Source: CAVSVP01 sp963731125
GTDB lineage: Bacteria; Pseudomonadota; Gammaproteobacteria; Competibacterales; Competibacteraceae
Direction: 5' to 3'
Length of the DNA stretch: 64,000 bases
Assembly (NCBI GenBank): GCA_963731125.1
Contig: CAVSVP010000007.1
Location: 930,001-994,000, forward strand
The translations under genes and the position numbers were made by a program. The notes beneath the pieces were generated by a model that did not search any database, had not been told where the DNA came from, and worked only from the letters and a program-made list of their open reading frames with translations. Positions 56,489 to 64,000 of the stretch are shown one piece after another. Numbering within the stretch: position 1 is the stretch's first letter; each line of letters starts with the position of its first letter.

Positions 56489-58292
56489 TCACGGTTCGCT
56501 CATTTACAGAGCCACTTCTGAGAAAGTGAGTTTTATTTGATAAGATTTTGATATGATTGACAAACTTACTTTTAAGACGGAACGCATGGACGATATCCCC
56601 TTGCTGCTGGCCCAGCTGGAGCGGATGCACGTGGGGGCGTTGTTGGATGAGCACTTTCCGACCCACGGCAACTGGCAGGGGCTGAGCCTGGGCACGGTCA
56701 GTGCCGTGTGGCTGGCCTTTATCCTGTCGGAAGGCGACCACCGCCTGAACCATGTCCAACCCTGGGTCGAGGCGCGCCTGCAGGGATTGGCCGGGTGTCT
56801 GGGCCAGCCGGTACGGGCGCTGGATTGGAGCGATGACCGCCTGGCGGCGGTGCTGGATTATTTGAGCGACGACGTGGCGTGGGAAACCGTTGAGCAGTCG
56901 CTGGGTGAGCAACTGCTGCGGGTCTATGACCTGGGGGGGTCGCGGCGAGTGCGTGTCGACAGCACCACCGCCAAGGGCTACGTCGAGGTGACTGAGGAAG
57001 GTCTGTTTCAATTCGGCCACAGCAAGGACCACCGTCCGGACCTGCCGCAGGTGAAAATCAATCTTGCGACGCTGGATCCCCTGGGGCTGCCCCTGAGCAC
57101 CACGGTGGTCTCGGGCGAGCAGGCCGATGACCCGCTGTACGTGCCGGAGATTGGCAAAGTGCAGCGCACGTTGCAGCAGGCCGGGATGACCTACCTCGGT
57201 GATGCGAAGATGGCGGCGCTGGCTACCCGGGCGTACGTGGTGGGCAGCGGGGATCATTATCTGTGCCCGCTGCCGAGCACGCAACTGCCGGAGTCGGAGC
57301 TCGAGCAGGTGCTGGAGCCGGTCTGGGCGGGCCACCAGGCGCTGGAGCCGGTGTATCAGCCCAGCGCGGAGGGTGACCGGGGGCCGAAGCTGGCCGAGGG
57401 CTTTGGCTATGAGGTGAAGCTCACCGGTGAGCACGACGGTAAGGAGCTCACCTGGATCGAGCGGCGGCTGGTGGTACGTTCGCTCAAACTGGCCGAGCGT
57501 CAAGAGCGGGCGCTGCACCAACGTCTGGAGCAGGCCACCGCGGCGATTGCCGAGCTTAACGTCACCGGCCAGGGCAAGAAGCGCTTTACCGACGAGGCGA
57601 CCTTGGCCGAGACCGTCGAGGCGCTCATCGCCAAGCACCGGGTCGCGGGCCTGCTGGCGGTGGACTATCAAACCCATCTCGATGAGCGGCCCAAGCGGCG
57701 TTACCGTGACCGGCCCGCTCGGGTGGAGCGCACCCAGACAGTCACCGTGCAGGTATGCCTCGACGAGGCCGCCCTCGCCTCGGCAGTGCGCCGGCTGGGC
57801 TGGCGGGTCTATGCCACCGACCAGACCGAGTTGTCGTTGACCGAGGTCGTGCTCGCCTACCGTCAGGCCTATCTCATCGAACGGGGCTTTGGGCGCCTGA
57901 AGGGTCGGGTGTTGTCGCTGACACCGATGTATTTGGACTCCGATGCGCGGGTCAAGGGGCTGATCCGGCTGCTGAGCCTGGGGCTGCGGGTGCTGACCTT
58001 GGTTGAGTTCACCGTGCGCCAGCGCCTGCAGCAGGAAGGGACGCGCCTGAGTGGTCTCTATCCAGGCAACCCCAAGCGGGCGACGGCTCGCCCCACCACC
58101 GAGATGATGTTGCGCGTCTTTACCGGGCTGACCCTGGTGCTGCTCGATGAGGGCACTGAAGTACATGCCCATTTGACCACGCTCACCCCGGTACAGCAAC
58201 GCATCCTGGAGCTGCTCGACTTTCCGCTGGAGATCTATATGCAATTGACGCCGCATTTCTCAGAACCCCTGCTCAATTTGAGCGAACCGTGA
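56489..58292 (+). mobile_element. IS1634-family element (type B)
   Basis: Perfect ends TCACGGTTCGCTCA at 56489-56502 and its complement at 58279-58292. The flanks share ATTCAAC on the minus strand (one extra base at one side). The same terminal repeat occurs alone at 15085 inside kef. Confidence 0.88.
56553..58292 (+). CDS. IS1634-family transposase (type B)
   Basis: A 579-residue intact transposase: VGALLDEHFPTHGNWQGLSLGTVSAVWLAFILSEGDHRLNHVQPW is the DUF4277-like start, RRVRVDSTTAKGYVEVTEEGLFQFGHSKDHRPDLPQVKINLATLDP the first Asp block, GMTYLGDAKMAALATRAYV the second, and YRQAYLIERGFGRLKGRVLSLTPMYL the Glu block. The stop codon is formed inside the right terminal repeat. A 616-residue mirror frame on the other strand is a shadow. 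Confidence 0.9.
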   Translation: MIDKLTFKTERMDDIPLLLAQLERMHVGALLDEHFPTHGNWQGLSLGTVSAVWLAFILSEGDHRLNHVQPWVEARLQGLAGCLGQPVRALDWSDDRLAAVLDYLSDDVAWETVEQSLGEQLLRVYDLGGSRRVRVDSTTAKGYVEVTEEGLFQFGHSKDHRPDLPQVKINLATLDPLGLPLSTTVVSGEQADDPLYVPEIGKVQRTLQQAGMTYLGDAKMAALATRAYVVGSGDHYLCPLPSTQLPESELEQVLEPVWAGHQALEPVYQPSAEGDRGPKLAEGFGYEVKLTGEHDGKELTWIERRLVVRSLKLAERQERALHQRLEQATAAIAELNVTGQGKKRFTDEATLAETVEALIAKHRVAGLLAVDYQTHLDERPKRRYRDRPARVERTQTVTVQVCLDEAALASAVRRLGWRVYATDQTELSLTEVVLAYRQAYLIERGFGRLKGRVLSLTPMYLDSDARVKGLIRLLSLGLRVLTLVEFTVRQRLQQEGTRLSGLYPGNPKRATARPTTEMMLRVFTGLTLVLLDEGTEVHAHLTTLTPVQQRILELLDFPLEIYMQLTPHFSEPLLNLSEP

Positions 58293-60131
58293 GGTTGAAT
58301 TTGCGTAATAAGCACATCGCTAAACTGCGTAAACAGCCCATGATTTGGGCTTGATTGGAACACTGGGTTTTGATGTGATCCTCCTGGAAGGTGACATCGC
58401 GAATCCAGTTGTCCGATTCCACGTGCCAATGCTGTCGAATGGCGCCAGCCCATTCCATCGCTTGTGCTTTGGAGTGGGGTGTGAGGACTTGGTTGCTCAG
58501 GTAGTAGGCTGTTTCGGAGGAGCTTTTACCCGTCCTTGGGGTAAGCGTTTGGCGCTTGATCACTACCAAGGTTTGTAGCCCACTGTCACCCCAGCGCTGG
58601 GCTAAGTGCAACGGGCTCAGGGAAAAGCATTGTGCCTCGCGGAAGGTGATTCGACCATGGCCTTTATCCGCCTCCTCATGACCGCTCAGGGGCACCGCGG
58701 TGGCGACTAAGTGCTGGCATTGTTTGAACAGAATGGGCTGATTTTCTTGATCTGAATCACATACTGGCCGCCGGCTTGATGAATTTGCGCTGTCGTTTTG
58801 GGATTACAGTGATGTGCATCCAAGGTCACTTTGCGGGACTCCAACTGGGTGTGCTTCAGCAAGTGACGTACCACCGCAATTTCGCTGGCTTTACTGCCCT
58901 TCATCGGCGCTTGCGCCAACAGGGTTCGGCTCTGATGACTCACCGCCAAGACCACCGACTGTTTATCGCCTCCACCGAGAGTGCCTCTTAACACCTTGCC
59001 ATCGATCGCCACCCATTCTTGAGTCGCGCTCAACTCAACCCGCAGCCCAAAATGCTGCTCTATCAGCGTGTTCAGGGCCTGCCAGTCCAAGCAGGCTAAC
59101 AGACGCGGTAAGTGGGCGCGAGAAATCGCTTGTGCCTTGGGTTGCTGCGTCATCTCGCGTAACCAGTGAAGGCGGTTGTGAATATAACGATACCGACTCG
59201 ATACCTTCGAACGCCCATTCAATATCGCTAACACCACCGCTGCCACCACGAACCCCAGGGCGTGGCGCTTCCCGCGATTATCCCGCCCATCGGGGAATTC
59301 CCTGAGCGCTTCGACAAAACTACGGACCTCGGCATCGGAATACGTTACCTGAGCGCTCATGGGGGTTCTCCTTTTAAAACTCAATATCGGTTTGCTACCT
59401 TAACTATTATTGAATTTCCTACGTTTTTTTATGAGAAAGCCCTGGGGGTATGCCATGACCAGACCTCCAGCAAGATATAGATCCGGAAATTGATATTCAG
59501 ACATCGACAGCGGCATATTGCGTGTCGGGCAAATGAAAAAAGGAAATGATCCGTTTAGCGCGACGTTGCAGTGAGTGCAAGGTCGACTGTAGGCGCTCTT
59601 TGAGATCCCGTTTATGTTGGATCGGTTGTTTTCCCAAGCGTTTATCCTTGACCTCTTCCCAGACATGTTCGTCCGGATTTAACTCGGGAGAATGCTTGGG
59701 TAAAAAGAAGACCCGGAGCTGGCGCCGATGCGCCCAGACGAAGGCGCGGACTTTAGCGGAGCCATGAAATGACGCATGGTCGGCCAGCCATATCAGGGGC
59801 CGGGTTCGCCCTTTCAGCAAGTGCTGGAGAAATTTCACATAACGCGCTGAATTAATGCGACCTGCCGCTAGCCCGAGTTTACCGCGAGATGCCGTAACGC
59901 TGGAGTGAACTTCGTTCATCTGGGGTATCTAAGTATTTCATAACTCCTTGTTACTATGGGGTTTGTTCTCCCTTTTTAGGGTCGGTTGGTGAGCGGTTCG
60001 GCTGGCTTCAAGTGTATGACCTAAAAATAGGAGTCGAATTTCAAAACATTAATCTGGCTTTCTAGCCAGTAAATACCTATAGTTTAGGACTAGACACAAG
60101 GCGTAATACAAGCTATTGTATGTCCTAATCT

Positions 60132-61943
60132 ATGGCGAGCATCATCAAAAAAACCATCCACGGCAAACCGTACTACTACGCCCGGGAATGCCAGCGCATC
60201 AACGGCAAGCCGAAAATCGTCTGGCAAAAGTACCTCGGCCGTGCCGACGACCTCATCGCTGCCCTGACCGAAGGCTGCGGCAACCCCTCTGCCTTGCCGG
60301 CTCCCAAGGAAGCCGGCATCACCGAGTTTGGCGCCGTGGTCGCCCTGTATGACCTCGCCCAGCGCTTGCAGCTGGTTGAGCATATCGACCGCCATGTGCC
60401 CAAGCAGCGTAACGGTCCCTCGGTGGGCACCTATCTGCTGGTGGCCATCCTCAATCGCTGCGTCGCCCCGGGCAGCAAAGCCAGCATCGGGCCCTGGTTC
60501 CAAGACACCGCCCTGCGGCGCTTGCTGCCCATCGACGCCAGACAGCTCTCCAGCCAGCGCTTCTGGGACAACATGGATCGGGTCTCGCGTCAGGCCATCG
60601 ACGCCATCGAGCACGAGGTGGTGGTGCAGATGGTGCGCGATTTTAACATCGACTTGCAGCGGGTGCTGTTCGATGCCACTAACTTCTTTACCTTCATCGA
60701 TACCTTCAACGAGCGCTCCACCTTGGCCCAACGTGGCAAGAGCAAAGAAGGGCGGCAGGCGCTGCGCATCGTCGGCCTGGCGCTGTTAGTCTCGGCCGAT
60801 TTCCATGTGCCGCTGTTGCATCGCACCTATCCCGGTAACCAGACCGATGCCACCACCTTCCAGAGTCTGACCGCCGCGTTGGTAGCGCGCTATCGCGCCA
60901 TCACCGACGGCACCGAACACGTGACCCTCATCTTCGACAAGGGCAATAACGCCCAGGCCAATCTCGAGGCCATCGCCGACAGCCCCTATCACTTCATCGG
61001 CTCCCTGGTGCCCACCTACCATCCCAAGCTGCTGGCGATTCCCGCCCGGCGGTTCCACACGCTGCCTGACGAGGGCCTGGCAGGGGTCAGCGTCTATCGC
61101 ACCCGCTGGGAGGTCTTCGGCGTCGAGCGCACCGTCCTGGTGACTTACAACGAGAACCGCTTCGTGGCGCAAGCCCGCACGCTGCTGCGCGAGATCGCCA
61201 AGCGCCAACAACGGCTACGGGCGCTCCAATACCAATTGCGGCGCTGGCACACGGGGCAGGTCCGCGGCGGCCAGCCCCCCACCGTCGACAGCGTGACCAA
61301 GAAGGTGCAGGGCTGGCTCAACGCGCGCCATCTGAGAGGCTGTTGGAAAACCCCAGATCGAACGATTTCGGATCATTTTAAATCAATGCATTAGCTTGCG
61401 CGCCAGGGTATTTTCCAACAGCCTCTGAGCGAGCTGTTCCAGGTGGCGGTCGGCGAACGTGAGGGCCTGCCGACGCTGAGCTATCGCTTCGATCACCGCG
61501 CCTGGCAACGCTTACAGAAGACCTTGTTGGGCAAAACCCTCTTGTTTACCGACCATGAGGCCTGGACCGATGGGGAGATTATTCGTGGCTACCGGGCCCA
61601 GCATCACCTCGAGACCGGCTTTCGACGGATGAAGGATCCCCATCACATTGGTTTGCGACCCCAGCATCACTGGACCGATCAAAAGGTCGAAGTGCACGTG
61701 TTCTGCTGCGTGCTCGCCCTGATGCTGTGCAGCTTGCTACGGCGCGAGCTTTATCAACACGGCATCGACCGCTCGATCCCCGACCTTCTTAAGCAGCTGA
61801 GCCACATCCGCGAGGTGAGCATTGTCTATCCGTCGCCAGACAACCGCCGCGCCCCAACGCTCCACATGACCCTCTCGGCGATGTCAGACGACCAGCGCAC
61901 CCTCTACGACACCCTCGACCTCGGCCGCTATCTCGCCACGTAG
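60132..61943 (+). pseudogene. IS1634-family transposase (type C) interrupted by MITE-B
   Basis: ASIIKKTIHGKPYYYARECQRINGKPKIVWQKYLGRADDLIAAL is the IS1634/IS1549 start. LQRVLFDATNFFTFIDTFN (Asp) and VTLIFDKGNNAQANLEAI (Asp) follow. At RHL MITE-B enters (61336-61425, TGA on both sides); beyond it SELFQVAVGEREGLPTLSYRFD and GYRAQHHLETGFRRMKDPHHIGLRPQHHW (Glu) run to 61943. Removal restores RHL-SELFQV. Confidence 0.9.
61336..61425. mobile_element. MITE-B copy 5
   Basis: 90 bp, same orientation as copy 3, flanked by TGA at 61333-61335 and 61426-61428. Confidence 0.95.
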
Positions 61944-62673
61944 GTCATACAAAAAACCGACTGAATCTCTCAGTAGAACAAAAACTTTTCCAAATTACGC
62001 GGTAAACTCGGGCTAGAGAGTAGCGCATCTGGCCTTGCCCGGTGACCACTGAGAGCATGTTGTATCCGCCCCGACGGTCCGTCACCCGAATCTCCGGTGG
62101 CTCCCCCACCAAAAGCCCCAGGTCCGCCCGGCGCGCGTTCTCACCCCAATGCCCGCCTCGTCTTCAAAGCCAATGTCTGCCCCCAGCTTCTTGGCTAATC
62201 GTTGAATACGCGGGAATTTCTCCTCCAGAAACAACGCCACCTCCTGCGGGTCTTGCTCCACCGCCCGGTAGCGGGGCTTCTGATAGCTCAACCCCAGCTT
62301 TTTCAAATGTCCACTGATCGTGCGCCCCGTTACCTGCACTCCAAACCGCTCTTGCAGCAACGCCGCGAGAATGTCACGGGTCCATAACCGCGTGTCATAC
62401 CCATGCGCCAACGGCGTCGAATGCAGCACCGTCTCTTTCAGCCACGCCTCCATCGCTTCCGTCACCTGTGCCTCCGCCCCCGGTGCCGGGTGGCTCTCCA
62501 GTCCTTGCAATCCTTGGGTCTGATAGCGCTGCAGCCAATCGTACATGCCGCTGCGACTCAGTTCTAATACCCCAATCACCACCTCTGGACGGTACCCTTG
62601 CTCTTCCACCGCGCGAACCGCGATCTTGCGAAGGTACTCCAGGGTAGTGTTTTAACTCTGTTGATCCTTTGCC

Positions 62674-63350
62674 TCAGACGTCGAGACCAAACTCATAACG
62701 GTTGACAAAGAGGCCGATGACGATATCGTGCATCTGCGTTGATTTCGAAAAGCAAATGGTTTTGCGAACCAGTCGCTTGATGCGCGTGCGCAGCGTGAGG
62801 TGCTTGCGCTCGATCCGCTGCGTGTGACGCTTGCCGATCACATGGGTTTCCGAGTCCAGGTGACGCGCATAGGCCCCCCAGTCATCGGTAAAAAAGCGGG
62901 TTATGCCAAACGGCTCCAGTAACCCTTTCAAGTCCAGAAAGACCTCATCTTGACGCCGACCCAAGACATAGGCTAACACTAGGGTGTCTAAAAACGCCAT
63001 CTTTAGGCCAAATTCGTTGCCCGGTTTTTGGACCCTGAGAATATCGCTATGACACCGATTCACGCTGGGTTTGGAACCAATCAGCGAGGTCCAAAAAGTG
63101 ATTAAAGCAAATTGGCCGATTTAGACGCCCTAGGCTAACACCGTCCCGGTGGCCCGATCGATGGCATGCCACAGCCACCGTTGATTCGTCTTGCTCCCCA
63201 CATAGCTCCACATCTCGTCCATCTCGACCTCCAGGTTATCACTACCAACGTCCTGACTTTTATCTATTTTAACGATATCTACTTGAAGGGCGTCAGGGTC
63301 CGCTGCCGCCAAAAATGGCGTGTTTACCGAGCGCAACTCCGATTCTTTTT
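62674..63350 (-). pseudogene. IS1 InsB transposase, interrupted by MITE-A
   Basis: In the -1 frame the protein reads SVNTPFLAAADPDALQVDIVKIDKSQDVG, EVEMDEMWSYVGSKTNQRWLWHAIDRATGTVLA, then MITE-A (62980-63132), then YVLGRRQDEVFLDLKGLLEPFGITRFFTDDWGAY (Asp) and HTQRIERKHLTLRTRIKRLVRKT (Glu) to 62674. Removal of MITE and one GGCTAACAC gives TVLA-YVLGRR. Confidence 0.9.
62980..63132. mobile_element. MITE-A copy 4, in IS1
   Basis: 153 bp, same orientation as and nearly identical to copy 1, flanked by GGCTAACAC at 62971-62979 and 63133-63141. Confidence 0.95.
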
Positions 63351-63611
63351 TTTTAACTCCTTAATCACCGTGGCCGTGCTGATGCCCAACACCCGCGCCG
63401 TATCCCGCACCCCACTGCCGTTCAGGGCCATGTCAATGATCTGCTGCTTGACGTCCGGCAAGCGACCCTTCTCTGAGTAGTTCTGAATAAAGGTCTGGCA
63501 TGGACACGTCGGGTCCTGGCACAAAAATCGTTGCTTTCCGTTCGACGCCTTGCCATGCTTGGCCACGTCGATGCCACCACAAGTCGGACAGGCTACTGGC
63601 GCTAATACCAT
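63324..63611 (-). CDS. IS1 InsA protein
   Basis: About 95 residues from MVLAPVACPTCGGIDVAKHGKASNGKQRFLC, a zinc-ribbon (CPTCGG...CQDPTC), and a helix-turn-helix (GSGVRDTARVLGISTATVIKELKKK). The zero-frame end is shortly after a run of nine A on the coding strand near 63350; slipping back one base leads into the InsB frame (KKKESELRSVNTPFL). Confidence 0.85.
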   Translation of the reverse strand: MVLAPVACPTCGGIDVAKHGKASNGKQRFLCQDPTCPCQTFIQNYSEKGRLPDVKQQIIDMALNGSGVRDTARVLGISTATVIKELKKKNRSCAR

Positions 63612-63859
63612 GCGAGTTTTGCTCCGAAAATCGTTTGAAAACGTCACGAAATCATAGCCTATCGATTTACAGAACTCAACACAGTTAAAACACTACCGTA
63701 CTCCAGCACCTGATCCGGCATCTGGCGTCCGTCTAGCTCCCAGTCCTCTGTCATGGCCGTGCCCTCACTACAATACCCATACAACCTATCATACGACCGA
63801 TCAAGTACTACTTTCTATGGGGTTTTGGTCATGTCCGAATATCACTTTCCGGGACTATA

Positions 63860-64000
63860 ACCACCACTTCGTGCCATTATCCCCCCAACGCCAGCCTCGC
63901 TCGCCTGCCTAATTCAGCAAAATACCCCACCTCCCTCAGGCTAAAACTTTTTAAGCAGTATCTTGCACTGATTTGTCACGAAAAAATACCGATCTTCAGA
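63860..64000. other. flank beyond IS630
   Basis: No gene is seen. By the nesting it should be the upstream continuation of the region before the IS1634 type A start (59456), separated by IS630. Confidence 0.4.

Larger units (their letters stand above)
56395..59360 (-). pseudogene. ISAs1-family transposase, frameshifted and interrupted
   Basis: ATG 59360 follows AAGGAG. SFVEALREFPDGRDNRGKRHALGFVVAAVVLAILNGR, WVAIDGKVLRGTLGG (Asp) and VTLDAHHCNPKTTAQI (Asp) lead to a frameshift near 58740. VPLSGHEEADKGHGRITFRE and IRQHWHVESDNWIRDVTFQEDH (Glu) follow. At KFN the IS1634 type B element enters; beyond it the end VGNFQEALETFGDCPSRFEAFLKRVKFL is at 56395-56480. Confidence 0.88.
56385..59444 (-). mobile_element. 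ISAs1-family element (second type) inside IS1634 type A
   Basis: Ends CACGGCTTTCTCATAAAAA at 56385 and the complement of CAGGGCTTTCTCATAAAAA ending at 59444. Duplication GGGGTATGCCA at 56374-56384 and 59445-59455. Removal restores MAY-PFVGAKQ of the outer transposase. Confidence 0.9.
54496..59456 (-). pseudogene. IS1634-family transposase (type A), interrupted twice
   Basis: The original start is ATG 59456 with GGAGG at 59464-59468. After MAYP an ISAs1 element (56385-59444) intervenes, then FVGAKQALLAVEAHEVHHWPIVRAYAERLGLVG (DUF4277), HVHHDTTSVTLYGDY and YGHSKDHRPDLKQLMVSLL to GNASDKT. MITE-A interrupts at 55636, then LNNALLSQISARMAQYGVAPGAFIHLADAALI (Asp). A frameshift lies near 55183 and the Glu block YKEQHGIEKNFGFLKDDAIVNALFLKTPER follows in the new frame. 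C-terminus at 54496. Confidence 0.88.
59871..62013 (+). mobile_element. IS1634-family element (type C) inside IS630
   Basis: Ends GCCCGAGTTTACCGCG at 59871 and its complement (CGCGGTAAACTCGGGC) finishing at 62013, with TA outside each end. Removal restores SLA-AGRINSARYV of the IS630 transposase. The 240-bp leader before the gene (59890-60131) holds no other frame. Confidence 0.85.
62643..63697 (-). mobile_element. IS1-family element inside IS630, itself carrying MITE-A
   Basis: Ends GGTAGTGTTTTAACTCTGTT at 62643 and the complement of GGTAGTGTTTTAACTGTGTT ending at 63697. Perfect 9-bp duplication GTACTCCAG (62634-62642, 63698-63706), as known for IS1. Without MITE-A and its repeat it is about 893 bp. 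Confidence 0.92.
59497..63754 (-). pseudogene. IS630-family transposase in three pieces
   Basis: Start ATG 63754: MTEDWELDGRQMPDQVL, cut by IS1 (62643-63697), then EYLRKIAVRAVEEQGYRP and VIGVLELSRSGMYDWLQRYQTQGLQGLESH (helix-turn-helix), VTGRTISGHLKKLGLSYQKPRYRA and IGFEDEAGIGVRTRAGRTWG (Asp). A frameshift near 62118 is followed by GGYNMLSVVTGQGQMRYSL. After IS1634 type C the reading is GRINSARYVKFLQHLLKG, PLIWLADHASFHGSAKV (Asp) and FFLPKHSPELNPDEHVWEEVK (Glu), ending at 59497. Confidence 0.9.
59478..63857 (-). mobile_element. IS630-family element carrying two nested elements
   Basis: Ends TAGATCCGGAAATTGATATT at 59478 and the complement of TAGTCCCGGAAAGTGATATT ending at 63857, flanked by TA (59476-59477, 63858-63859), the IS630 target. 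Inside are IS1634 type C and IS1. It lies just upstream of the IS1634 type A start. Confidence 0.85.

Noticed and set aside
56406..58256. 616-codon minus-strand frame opposite the IS1634 type B transposase
   Set aside because: Low-complexity Gln/Leu/Arg composition, no motif, no ribosome site; its end borrows codons from the ISAs1 gene.
1..64000. tRNA, rRNA or cobalamin riboswitch
   Set aside because: None recognised by eye on either strand; the gaps before the cobalamin genes are too short or lack the B12-box.

Overview
The window looks like a piece of a gammaproteobacterial chromosome. Hda, acylphosphatase, dodecin, CobS, CbiB, MobA and the DUF3080, DUF1285 and DUF2069 proteins together fit a Chromatiales-like lineage (inference from gene content only). 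The chromosomal backbone lies at 1-3286 and about 19330-33900. It holds the end of a DEAD-box RNA helicase, gamma-glutamyltransferase, a polyamine-type ABC binding protein, a Kef-type K+/H+ antiporter in pieces, two small heat-shock proteins, an IMPase-family phosphatase, a short cobalamin cluster, MobA, an SPFH/NfeD pair, acylphosphatase, a WrbA-like protein, DUF2069, dodecin and Hda. Later there is only DUF6788 (49744) and a secreted FG-GAP/CRTAC1 protein (51883).

The rest, about 3.3-19.3 kb and 33.9-63.9 kb, is mobile DNA stacked inside mobile DNA: an unclassified IS, ISAzo13, several IS4, ISKra4 (two inverted copies), IS110, IS701, IS66 (two types), ISAs1 (two), IS3 remnant, IS21, IS1634 (three types), IS630 and IS1 elements. 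There are also a truncated group II intron with reverse transcriptase and two ORF-less group II introns in direct tandem. At least five MITE families without their own genes are present. Most insertions can be undone on paper: removing an element and one copy of its target duplication restores the reading frame of the gene beneath. This yields MITE-A (about 153 bp, 9-bp duplication, four copies, ISKra4-like ends), MITE-B (90 bp, TNA duplication, five copies, IS5/IS1031-like ends), MITE-C (about 151 bp, 6-bp duplication), MITE-D (99 bp, TAA) and MITE-E (about 103 bp, TA).

The best biological stories are three. First, one kef gene lies in three pieces over 17 kb; exact target duplications plus an inversion between the two ISKra4 copies explain the order and strand of the last two pieces. 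Second, a pair of MITE-B copies with outer TTA duplications has carried a DUF1330 gene fragment into an IS66 transposase gene, i.e. it behaves as a composite transposon made of MITEs. Third, two group II introns lie head to tail with no exon between them, and the one copy lacking a MITE-A insertion proves the target duplication in the other.

Among chromosomal genes, the kef, qmcA-like and lytic transglycosylase genes are broken, and CbiB has lost a conserved motif, so host genes are decaying along with the IS expansion. Putative regulatory sites include a sigma-32-type promoter before the hsp20 pair, a strong sigma-70 promoter with a palindrome over its -10 before DUF6788, and three perfect DnaA boxes at 30298-30332 next to AT-rich DNA.
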